Below are positions 29,592-37,193 of a DNA stretch of 64,000 nt, one piece after another (position 1 is the first letter of the stretch; the number at the start of each line of letters is the position of its first letter). Origin of the DNA: Lachnospiraceae bacterium (GTDB taxonomy: Bacteria > Bacillota > Clostridia > Lachnospirales > Lachnospiraceae); the NCBI GenBank assembly GCA_910574805.1, contig CAJTCV010000006.1, positions 124,001-188,000 of the forward strand, given 5' to 3'. Under the pieces are notes generated by a model. The model saw only the letters and a list, made by a program, of their open reading frames with translations. It was not told the origin of the DNA and did not search any database. Made by a program: the position numbers and the translations under genes.

Positions 29592-29644
29592 ACTATAAAT
29601 TATAATAGTTGCGCAACAGAGAACATATTACTATAATTTATAGT
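29592..29644. promoter_or_regulatory. Two palindromic operators between MATE and PadR genes
   Basis: ACTATAATTTATAGT (29,630-29,644) is a perfect odd-length palindrome. ACTATAAATTATAAT (29,592-29,606) matches its complement at 14 of 15 bases. They lie 38 bases apart in the divergent intergenic region and are probable PadR sites controlling both genes. Confidence 0.7.
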
Positions 29645-29672
29645 ATCTGTCAAGTGTTAAAGGAGAGCGAAT

Positions 29673-30227
29673 ATGGCCACAATCGACCTAATTGTACTGG
29701 GAATTTTAAAAAGGGAATCTTTAAGTGCTTACGATATTCAAAAACTGGTTGAGTACCGTAACATATCCAAATGGGTAAAAATCAGCACTCCCTCAATTTA
29801 TAAAAAAGTCCTTCAACTGGAAGAAAAAGGATTCATCAAAAGCCGTATTGAGAAAGAGGGAAAAATGCCGGAAAAAGCCGTCTATTCTTTAACCCGGCAG
29901 GGAGAACAGGAATTTGAAAAACTGATGCTGGAAATTGCCGCAAAGTCCATTCGTATTTATCTGGATTTTAATGCCGTGATTGTAAACCTGGACGGCCTCT
30001 CGCAGGAAAAACAGGATGTATGTCTGGCAAATATTGAAAGCAATGTCGAGCAGTTAAAATCCTGTCTGGAAGAAAATTTTCTCGCAAAGGAAGATATGCC
30101 GGATGTTCCTGAAAACGGAATGGCAGTCCTTGAGCAGCAGCTTATTCTTGCCAGGGCAATCGAAACATGGATTTCTGCGCTGAAGAAAAATGATGGTAAT
30201 TCCGGTCTGGATAATACAGAAACATGA
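29673..30227 (+). CDS. PadR-family transcriptional regulator
   Basis: 184 residues. The N-terminal winged helix (IDLIVLGILKRESLSAYDIQKLVE, TPSIYKKVLQLEEKGFI, YSLTRQGEQEF) is the PadR signature, and the C-terminal helical part would dimerise. AAAGGAG precedes ATG 29673. It is divergent from a MATE pump, a common drug-responsive arrangement in which ligand binding releases repression. The inducer is unknown. Confidence 0.9.
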   Translation: MATIDLIVLGILKRESLSAYDIQKLVEYRNISKWVKISTPSIYKKVLQLEEKGFIKSRIEKEGKMPEKAVYSLTRQGEQEFEKLMLEIAAKSIRIYLDFNAVIVNLDGLSQEKQDVCLANIESNVEQLKSCLEENFLAKEDMPDVPENGMAVLEQQLILARAIETWISALKKNDGNSGLDNTET

Positions 30228-30341
30228 TTCTATCAGTGCCAGACAAAGAGAGGCGGAAGGATACTTCACATAAGAAAGTGTCCCTTGCAATATATTGGAG
30301 AATTTATAGTTAGTCGGACATGATGTATTTGAAGGAACAAC

Positions 30342-31355
30342 TATAGCAATCCAATATTATACTGCACCTGCTTGACACAGGGTTTATGATAGAGTCAGGA
30401 GGTGATTGCCATGCTGCATAATGAAACAGGAAAACTACTTATTGAAGCCTGGAACAAAAACCATAATGCAAAGGAAGTTGCAGAATGCTTTTCCGTAAAT
30501 ACCAGCACGGTTTACCGTCTGGAAAAAAGAATGCGGGAAACCGGCTCTGTGGAAACCAGGGTTTCTCTGCGCGGGCGTAAACCGGCCCTGAGTCAGATGG
30601 ATATTCACAATATCGACCGGCTGATACAGGAACAGCCCGATATTACAGTCCATGAAATACGGGAAAAACTCCAGCTGCAGGTAAGTGATGAAACCGTCCG
30701 CAAAGCAGTCCTGAAACTTGGATACGTTTATAAAAAGAAGTCCCTCCACGCTTCCGAACAGGAGCGTCCCCGATGTCAGGGCCAAAAGGGAAGCATGGAA
30801 AAAACATATACCGGAGAGAGACGTAAATAACCTGGTATTTCTGGATGAAAGCGGCGTCAACACGGATATGACAGGGCATTACGTCCGTTCGAAAAGAAAT
30901 GAGCGGGCAGTGGACCGTGCGCCTGTAAATACGCCGTGCAGCACCACGATCCTCTCGTCCATATGGCTGGACGGAAAGACGGTCCATACGGTTTATCAGG
31001 GCGGCACTACAGCGGAACGGTTTGCAGAATATCTGGAAAACATTTTACTGCAGACATTGTCGGGAAATGACATCATCATTATGGACCATATGCGCTCCCA
31101 TCATGCGAAAGTGGTCAAAAAGATTCTGGACTCATCAGGAATCAGATATCTTTATCTTCCGCCTTACAGCCCGGATCTGAACCCGATTGAAAAAATATGG
31201 TCAAAGATCAAAGCATATTTGAGAAAAGTAAAAGTCCGTACTGCGTCAGAATTACCGGGCGCAATAGAAAAGGCATTTTCAACTGTCCGTCCTTCGGATT
31301 GTTCAGGGTGGTTTCATTCATGTAATTATGTGCAATAATTTGTTGGATTGCTATA
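30342..31355 (+). mobile_element. IS630-family element (type B), complete copy
   Basis: Terminal inverted repeats TATAGCAATCCAA (left) and the complement GTTGGATTGCTATA (right) bound a 1,014-base element with a two-frame transposase. The right end abuts the TA that precedes duplication B. A truncated copy lies 2.4 kb upstream in the same orientation. Confidence 0.85.
30411..31338 (+). CDS. IS630-family transposase in two frames
   Basis: Frame one (to 30,830) carries the helix-turn-helix (KEVAECFSVNTSTVYRLEKRM) and a second HTH (ITVHEIREKLQLQVSDETVRKAV). Frame two carries VRAKREAWKKHIPERDVNNL, then Asp in FLDESG, Asp in IIMDHMRSHH and Glu in NPIEKIW, completing the DDE core. Joining needs a +1 shift near CGTCCCCGATG (about 30,767). 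The truncated copy has the same spacing there, so the two-frame structure may belong to the element rather than be a new mutation. ATG 30411 follows AGGAGG. Confidence 0.75.
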
Positions 31356-31371
31356 GGTGGAGGTGATTGTA

Positions 31372-31606
31372 ATGGTTAGACAGTCAGGTTGCACATTATC
31401 AAATATATCGATTGATTAAAAAAAATTTTAAAATACATATAGAGTATAATGAATACGAGTTTGAATGGATGGCAATTCGTGATGATTTGCAGTTATATGC
31501 ATCAGATCCAGTCCATTTGATTGCATTATATATAATTCAGGAAGACTGGGCTGAAAAAAAGCCTGTTCCCAATTATTATAAGGATCTGATTTATGAGAAA
31601 AACTAA
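31372..31606 (+). pseudogene. Small immunity-like gene, frameshifted copy
   Basis: Copy of the 80-residue protein at 15,805. After NISID an 8-base deletion brings a stop codon in frame. The rest (KKNFKIHIEYNEYEFEW onward) is intact but without a start. Confidence 0.8.
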
Positions 31607-31681
31607 AAAATTGCTTTGAAATATAATAACAGGTTGCAGAAAAATTACATTTTTTTGTATTGCATTTCAAGGAGTGTATAA

Positions 31682-31963
31682 ATGGGAACTTTTATGAAGA
31701 TGGTTGATGCTCCAAATACATATAATTATGCAATTGATAAACTAATCGATTGGGGTTACAAGATTTCTGTGGTAAATGATATGGCTGATTTTGTTGACAA
31801 ATTTATATGGGTAGCCGAAAAAGATGAAAAACAGTTTTCAGCAACAGACCCATTGCGTTTATTAGGGCTTGTTACAATTATACAAGAATATGGAGAAACA
31901 TGGGATTGTATTGAAGTAGCCAGTTCCTTTTCAATAAAGCCGATAAAAAGTGACTTGTTCTAA
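31682..31963 (+). CDS. Small immunity-like protein (93 residues), copy 2
   Basis: Identical to the protein at 16,123 except for Asp at about residue 26. AAGGAG precedes the ATG. It has no associated toxin here, so it is an orphan immunity-like gene at the edge of the Rhs array. Confidence 0.6.
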   Translation: MGTFMKMVDAPNTYNYAIDKLIDWGYKISVVNDMADFVDKFIWVAEKDEKQFSATDPLRLLGLVTIIQEYGETWDCIEVASSFSIKPIKSDLF

Positions 31964-31996
31964 AACATATGAGAACAGTTATGCTATGCTAATGCG

Positions 31997-32175
31997 ACAT
32001 CCTGCTGTCCTTCCGGTATCAGTAGATCGAGGCAGTTCGGAGAGGACAGCGAACGTATTACTACCATCCGGACGAACAACTCAGCACGATGCTGATCACG
32101 GATGAGACGGGAACGATAAAAAATCAGTACCGTTATGATGCGTTCGAAGCCGGAATGGAGGTCTCGGAAGAGCAA
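31997..32175 (+). pseudogene. Terminal Rhs core scrap
   Basis: Two fused pieces of core (LLSFRYQ, then IEAVRRGQRTYYYHPDEQLS through DAFEAGMEVSEEQ), lacking the hallmark and any tip. It marks the right edge of the Rhs array. The stretch 32,176-32,338 has a CAGGGGCAG/CTGCCCCTG hairpin but no gene. Confidence 0.65.
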
Positions 32176-32338
32176 GAGGAAACAAGAAAAATAATGAATA
32201 TAGATGGTTGTCGTTAGCCGTCTTTTTTCTTTATCAAAGGACAAATTTCAGGGGCAGGTGCAGTTTGCATGAACCACATCTGCCCCTGTGTAGGGCTATC
32301 TGTTTCCCGATTGCCCCTTTTGGTCAACGGATGGATTG

Positions 32339-33055
32339 TCAGACAGTGACATCGATGGACATCCCTTCCATGGAGATGGAAGACAGATCCATACCGCCTG
32401 CTGCACTGCCGGATGCTGTCGGAGATCCGGATAAGACGCTTCCGGCACCGATGATGCCCGATAAAGTCTCGCTCATGGCTTCCCTACCGTCTTCTGCCAG
32501 TTCCTTCATGGCGTAATCCCGTTCTTCTCTGCGGCGCTTTCTGCGTCTGCCGCGCAGTTCTTCCCTGATCTGCTTCGCCCGTTCCAGCTCCTTCTGTTTT
32601 TCGGCTTTTTTCTGCTGAATCTCCAGCTGCTCTTCCTTGCCAAGCTGCTTTACCTTTTTCTGAATGCGCTTGATCAGCTTTTCCATGCGCCGTATCATCT
32701 GCGCAACCTTTTTGGAATCCTTTCCTTCACAGGTATAGGCAGACATCTTCAGATTGGCAAGTGCACGCGTCGCTTTCGACAGAACCTGCAGCACATCCAG
32801 CTTTGTTTCTGAACGGGAAAGCTCTGCTGCCAGCTGCCCGACAGAATCATCGGGGGTGGAAGATCTGATCCGGGAATCGGACTTGTCAGAAGCTTCTTTT
32901 GCATTCATTCCGGAATCTTTTGTGATCCTGTCAGCGGAGCGGGCGGAATTTCCTCTCGGTTCAGTAACGGGATCTGCAGCGTCTTCTTTGAATCTGACAG
33001 ACCGGTAAGCAGTTCGGCCGTTATCCATTTGCCAGTTTCTCTCTGTAACCTTCAT
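32339..33055 (-). CDS. Hypothetical basic coiled-coil protein
   Basis: 238 residues. A polar, disordered N-terminus is followed by a long charged coiled coil (MIRRMEKLIKRIQKKVKQLG, then KQKELERAKQIREELRGRRR) and a Gly/Ser/Ala-rich C-terminus. No domain recognised. AAGGAGG precedes the ATG. It is downstream of, and co-oriented with, the TetR gene, but a 98-base gap suggests its own promoter. Confidence 0.65.
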   Translation of the reverse strand: MKVTERNWQMDNGRTAYRSVRFKEDAADPVTEPRGNSARSADRITKDSGMNAKEASDKSDSRIRSSTPDDSVGQLAAELSRSETKLDVLQVLSKATRALANLKMSAYTCEGKDSKKVAQMIRRMEKLIKRIQKKVKQLGKEEQLEIQQKKAEKQKELERAKQIREELRGRRRKRRREERDYAMKELAEDGREAMSETLSGIIGAGSVLSGSPTASGSAAGGMDLSSISMEGMSIDVTV

Positions 33056-33153
33056 GTGGAACCTCCTTATGGAATGATTCCGCGGACCCTTTATAGTTTA
33101 TATATCGGCAGGATCGTGAAAAAAAGAACAAAATATGGAAAAAATATATGCTG

Positions 33154-33768
33154 TCAGATGGCACGCAGAAAGTTCAGTGATCCGGCCGGATTTTCCGTTC
33201 CCTTTTCCAGAAGGGCGATCAGTCCCTGAATCGTGTCTTCCGTGTCTTCCGGAGTGGAGGGCACCAGTGTATTGTCCAGCTTCACAGCCAGGACGATCAG
33301 CACGATTTCTGCGAGGGCTGCCGGATGATCAAAATGAATCTCCCCTGTTTCAATTCCCTGTCGGATGATATCGGTCAGCACGGGTTTCAGTTCAGCGGTC
33401 AGATAAGTCAGATACTTCTGATGGATAAATGCCTGTTCCGGAGCACTGGAAGAAGCAGGAGTATTTCTGCGGGTACGGAACTGAATCGAAGAATTCCGGC
33501 ATGCCTGAAAGATCATGGCCATGCGGGTAAAAGGAGAAATATCCGTTTTGGCGGCAAGACTTTTGGCCGTTTCCAGAGGTTTTTCATAGTCCCGTTCCAC
33601 CAGTGCCTCCAGGATCGCTTCTTTGGATGGAAAATAATAATAGAGACTTCCCTTCCCCATATCCGCTGCGCGGGCGATCTCGCTGACAGAAATATTCTGT
33701 ATGTCTTTTGCCTCCAGCAGGGTCTGGAGTGCGTCCAGGATCTTCGTATATTTCGTATCGTTTGCCAT
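33154..33768 (-). CDS. TetR-family transcriptional repressor
   Basis: 204 residues. The N-terminal helix-turn-helix is classic TetR (TKILDALQTLLEAKDIQNIS, EIARAADMGKGSLYYYFPSK), followed by a variable helical ligand domain. ATG 33768 was chosen over the longer frame because AGGAGAG lies just before it. It is divergent from the SCP2/hydrolase/C-ACP-A operon, whose promoter carries two matching palindromes, so it probably represses that operon and perhaps itself. The ligand is unknown; a fatty acyl compound would fit. Confidence 0.9.
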   Translation of the reverse strand: MANDTKYTKILDALQTLLEAKDIQNISVSEIARAADMGKGSLYYYFPSKEAILEALVERDYEKPLETAKSLAAKTDISPFTRMAMIFQACRNSSIQFRTRRNTPASSSAPEQAFIHQKYLTYLTAELKPVLTDIIRQGIETGEIHFDHPAALAEIVLIVLAVKLDNTLVPSTPEDTEDTIQGLIALLEKGTENPAGSLNFLRAI

Positions 33769-33942
33769 GGGGACTCTCCTTTCTGTTCCATGGTTCGTAT
33801 TATACACAAATCAGTCCGGTTATACAATCATTTTTCGGAAAGAGCCACAAAAGAGCGCAGTACAGGGTGCATCCGGTACAGGCTTTTTCATATTTTATAC
33901 AGAGATCCCTTCATTTTCTTTGAAATTTTAGATAAAATACAG

Positions 33943-34000
33943 TTGACCGACGGTCGAAAAGATGATAAAGTACAGGAGAATTAAATCGACCAGCGGTCGA
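33943..34000 (+). promoter_or_regulatory. Promoter with two TetR operators
   Basis: TTGACCGACGGTCGA (33,943-33,957) and TCGACCAGCGGTCGA (33,986-34,000) share GACC/GGTC arms and are 43 bases apart. The first includes a -35 box (TTGACC) with TAAAGT 17 bases further on as a likely -10; the second lies just downstream of the start region. Binding at both would block the downstream operon. The rest of 33,769-34,131 has no gene. Confidence 0.75.
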
Positions 34001-34131
34001 AAAAAGACAAAATATGACATGGCAGTGCCAAGAGGTTTATGAAAAACAGCATCGGTCCAAAAGCAGATCCGGAAGGATTTTACGGAACGAAGTGAGGGCA
34101 GCTGCGGAACTTAAATCAGGAGGATCAGGGA

Positions 34132-34476
34132 ATGACATATGCGGATTTTTTCTCAGAGATAAAAGGAAAATTTATGGAAGCGGATGTGAGCGACATCAAG
34201 GAGCATCTGGCTTATCAGTTTAATATTACAGGAGAGGCGTCGGGTATCTTCTATGTGGAAGTGAAAGACGGGACGCTCCATGTGGAACCTTACGAGTATT
34301 TTGACCGGGACGCGCTGTTCATCTGCAGTGCCCAGACTCTTCGGGAACTGGCGGACGGGACGCTGGATCCGGTGCTGGCGTTTACGGTCCAAAAGCTGAA
34401 GGTGGAAGGAAGCATCGACAAGGCGCTGCGCTTCAAAGAGCTGGCGGACAGAAGCAGGGCCGGAGCAAAGCGTTAA
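34132..34476 (+). CDS. SCP2 sterol-transfer domain protein
   Basis: 114 residues with the SCP2 fold pattern: an N-terminal helix (ADFFSEIKGKFMEADVS), a strand region (FYVEVKDGTLHVEPYEYFDRDALFICSA), then LRELADGTLDPVLAFTVQKLKVEGS, the lipid-pocket helix and KVEG strand. These domains bind hydrophobic ligands. As first gene of the TetR-controlled operon it may carry the lipid substrate or product. AGGAGG precedes the ATG. Confidence 0.8.
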   Translation: MTYADFFSEIKGKFMEADVSDIKEHLAYQFNITGEASGIFYVEVKDGTLHVEPYEYFDRDALFICSAQTLRELADGTLDPVLAFTVQKLKVEGSIDKALRFKELADRSRAGAKR

Positions 34477-34536
34477 AACAGCGGAAGCCCGGAGGGGCTG
34501 AAGCGGAACTATCAATAAATAAGGAGCGTTGTAAAA

Positions 34537-35481
34537 ATGAAGAAAAAAGCAGGTGCCATCGCCATATTTCTTGGGCTTTTAACGGTGGCGGAAGCGGGCG
34601 GCTCGGCGTATTTTTACCGCAGGACCATGAAGCGGGGAAATGCGAAGAAGGAGCGGACCATAAAGATGGCAGGCACGGACTGGAATCAGTATATGCCGGT
34701 GATTCAGGAGCGAAAAGACTATATGATGGCGCAGCCCCATGAGGATGTATACCGCATGTCGGAGGACGGGCTGAAGCTGCATGCCACCTGGTTCCCGGCG
34801 GGAGACGGGAAAAAGACGGTGATCTGCTTCCACGGCTACACCAGCCAGGGAATGAGCGATTATATCGGATTGTCGGATTATTATATGAAGCGGGGCTTCT
34901 CCATGCTTCTGGTGGACGAGCGGTCCCACGGGGACAGCGAAGGCGAGTACATCGGATTTGGCTGCCTGGACCGGATGGATGCGCTTGGGTGGATCGAGTG
35001 GCTCACAGAGCGATGCGGAGAGGATATACAGGTCCTGCTGCACGGGACGTCCATGGGCGGCGCCACGGTGCTTATGGCCAGCGGCCTGGAGCTGCCCGGG
35101 CAGGTGAAGGGCATCGTCTCGGACTGCGGGTTTACATCGGCGAAGGAAGTATTTACCCATGTGCTCCATTCCATGTATCACCTGCCTGCATTTCCCATGA
35201 TTCAGATTGCCAGTCTGGTAAATAAGAAAAAAGCAGGCTACGGACTGGACGACTGCAACGCGGCCAGAGAGGTGCGAAAGGCGCAGGTGCCGATCCTTCT
35301 GATTCACGGGGATGCGGATACCTTCGTTCCCTGCAGCATGTGTGAAAAGATCTATGAAAATGTTGCGTCGGACAAGAAGATGCTGATCATCAAAGGCGCC
35401 GCTCACGCGGAAAGCTACTATAAAGATATGAAAGCTTATGAACAGGCACTGGACGAGTTTATTGGAGGATTGATAAAATGA
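34537..35481 (+). CDS. Membrane-anchored alpha/beta hydrolase
   Basis: 314 residues. An N-terminal hydrophobic segment (GAIAIFLGLLTVAEAGGSAYF) suggests a signal anchor with the catalytic domain outside. The hydrolase core shows the oxyanion HG turn (VICFHGYTSQG), nucleophile Ser172 in GTSMGG, Asp in HGDADTFVP and His in GAAHAES. It is probably a serine esterase, thioesterase or acyltransferase. It overlaps the condensation gene by four bases (ATGA) and may release or modify the pathway's product. Confidence 0.85.
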   Translation: MKKKAGAIAIFLGLLTVAEAGGSAYFYRRTMKRGNAKKERTIKMAGTDWNQYMPVIQERKDYMMAQPHEDVYRMSEDGLKLHATWFPAGDGKKTVICFHGYTSQGMSDYIGLSDYYMKRGFSMLLVDERSHGDSEGEYIGFGCLDRMDALGWIEWLTERCGEDIQVLLHGTSMGGATVLMASGLELPGQVKGIVSDCGFTSAKEVFTHVLHSMYHLPAFPMIQIASLVNKKKAGYGLDDCNAAREVRKAQVPILLIHGDADTFVPCSMCEKIYENVASDKKMLIIKGAAHAESYYKDMKAYEQALDEFIGGLIK

Positions 35482-36890
35482 TGAGGAAAAGAAAAGGGTA
35501 TCCGGTTTATCCACTGACGGCGGCACAGAAATTTCACTTTTTCTACCAGAATTTCTGCCCGAAAAAAGAGGTGCTGAATGTGGGGACCAGCCTGACCATC
35601 GAGGCGGAGCTGGACATGGAGGTGTTGAAGGCATCCATCTGCAAGGCGTATGAGCGCTGCGAATGCCTCCGGGTTCGTTTTGCGGCGGACAAAGAGGGCA
35701 CCTGGTACCAGTATGTGGTAAATACAGAAGAAGGCCGGCCGGATGTGGAGTTCATGGATTTTTCCGCGGGGACCATGGAAGAGGCGGAGAAGACCATGAC
35801 CGAGTGGTCCGCAGTTCCCTTTAAACCCCAGGATTCGCCCATGAGCCGGATCGTCATGATCAAGATGCCGGATGGATTTCAGGGAGTGTACCTGCTGGTG
35901 GACCACCGGATCATGGACGCTCAGTCGCTGATCTGTTTTCTCCGGGATGTGATCGAGCTGTACTGCAATACCATGTATGAGGGTGTGGACTATCCAAAAG
36001 ACATGGCTTCCTATATCGAACAGCTGGAGAAGGATCTGGCATATGAAGCAGGCAGCAGGGCGAAGGAACGGGATGAGGCGTATTTCCAGAATCTCATTGA
36101 CAACATGCCGGAGCCCATCTACAACGGAATCGACGGCCCCGGCGCTCTGGAGGCAGAGCGGGAGAGAAGCGGGAATCCCGGTGCGAGGGCGGCGGTGAAT
36201 GTGTCCGATTCGGTGGATTCGGCCCTGGATATCTTCCATCTGGAGGAAGAACCGACGAAGCGCCTGATGGATTTCTGCGAGAAGTATCATGTATCGTTAG
36301 TATGCCTGCTGCTCATGGGGCTTCGCACTTATTTCCAGAAGATGAACGGAAATGACGATGTGTCCATCAATACGGCCATCGCGAGAAGGGCGACGCTGAA
36401 AGAGAAGAAATCCGGCGGAACCAGGATCCATTCCTTCCCCTTCCGTACGATCATTTCGGAGGACAGGACATTTTTGGAAGGCATCCATGAGATCCGGGAT
36501 CTGCAGAACGAATATTTCCGTCATGCGAACTATGATCCGGTTTCCTACTTTGCCTACAGAGGACGCAAATATCCCCATCCGGGCGGACAGACCTACGAGC
36601 CCATGTCGCTGACCTACCAGCCGCTGACGCTGAAGGAGAAAGGACTGGAGAAGCTGGGCGACATCAAGTACAAGACCAAATGGTATCCCAACGGAGCGAC
36701 TACGCAGGCCATGTACCTGACGGTCATGCACCGGCCGGATGACAACGGACTGGATTTCAGCTTTGAGCATCAGGTAAAAGCGGTATCCAGGGAGAAACTG
36801 GAATATCTTTATTATTATCTCTGCAAGATCATGTTCAAAGGCACAGAGAATCCGAATCTGAAGATCGGCGATATCATAAAGCTGGTCTGA
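35478..36890 (+). CDS. Stand-alone condensation-domain protein
   Basis: 470 residues, the size of one NRPS condensation domain. YPLTAAQKFHFFY is the usual C-domain opening. The active-site region reads LLVDHRIMDAQS (His143-x3-Asp147), a variant of HHxxxDG in which the catalytic His and Asp remain but the first His and the Gly do not. C domains form amide or ester bonds between a carrier-bound acyl group and an acceptor. Next to a free ACP and A domain, it probably transfers the ACP-bound acyl group to an unknown amine or alcohol. A related acyltransferase fold (WES/DGAT type) cannot be excluded. Confidence 0.75.
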   Translation: MMRKRKGYPVYPLTAAQKFHFFYQNFCPKKEVLNVGTSLTIEAELDMEVLKASICKAYERCECLRVRFAADKEGTWYQYVVNTEEGRPDVEFMDFSAGTMEEAEKTMTEWSAVPFKPQDSPMSRIVMIKMPDGFQGVYLLVDHRIMDAQSLICFLRDVIELYCNTMYEGVDYPKDMASYIEQLEKDLAYEAGSRAKERDEAYFQNLIDNMPEPIYNGIDGPGALEAERERSGNPGARAAVNVSDSVDSALDIFHLEEEPTKRLMDFCEKYHVSLVCLLLMGLRTYFQKMNGNDDVSINTAIARRATLKEKKSGGTRIHSFPFRTIISEDRTFLEGIHEIRDLQNEYFRHANYDPVSYFAYRGRKYPHPGGQTYEPMSLTYQPLTLKEKGLEKLGDIKYKTKWYPNGATTQAMYLTVMHRPDDNGLDFSFEHQVKAVSREKLEYLYYYLCKIMFKGTENPNLKIGDIIKLV

Positions 36891-36931
36891 CGAAGGGGCG
36901 GAACGATTAGAACAGGAAGGAGGAAGAAACA

Positions 36932-37162
36932 ATGTTTGAGAAACTGGTGGAAATTATCTGCAATTACGTGGAGGTAGAGCCGGGGGATGTACATCCGGAA
37001 TCCCGTTTTATGGAGGATCTGGGTTTTACATCGTTTGACTTTATGAGCATGCTCGGGGAACTGGAGGATGCGTTTGATGTGGAGATTGACCAGCAGGAAG
37101 TGTCGGATATCCGCACGGTGCAGGAAGCGGTGGAATATCTGAACAGACTGTCGGCAGAGTAG
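36932..37162 (+). CDS. Acyl/peptidyl carrier protein
   Basis: 76-residue acidic four-helix carrier protein. The phosphopantetheine site is DLGFTSFDFM, with Ser in a G-F-T-S-F context instead of the usual D-S-L. It lies between the condensation and adenylation genes, with AGGAGG before the ATG. It needs activation by a phosphopantetheinyl transferase, which is not in the window. Confidence 0.85.
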   Translation: MFEKLVEIICNYVEVEPGDVHPESRFMEDLGFTSFDFMSMLGELEDAFDVEIDQQEVSDIRTVQEAVEYLNRLSAE

Positions 37163-37193
37163 ACGCAGTCAGAGATCGCAATGGAGGTGGAGA

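Larger units (their letters stand above)
31355..32024 (+). repeat. Segmental duplication B, copy 2
   Basis: Repeat of 15,788-16,465, starting at the IS630 right end. It is 8 bases shorter because one of two GATT repeats and the ATTT between them were lost near 31,410. Confidence 0.85.

Noticed and set aside
1-32200. Possible CRISPR array suggested by many recurring segments
   Set aside because: The repeats are long, coding YD-repeat cores; there are no short regular repeats with unique spacers and no cas genes.
32249-32288. CAGGGGCAG/CTGCCCCTG hairpin as terminator of the minus-strand coiled-coil gene
   Set aside because: The minus-strand side lacks a T-tract directly after the stem, so termination is not convincing.
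34579-35634. 351-residue minus-strand frame across the hydrolase gene
   Set aside because: Antisense to a clear alpha/beta hydrolase with intact catalytic residues; no promoter or start site supports it.
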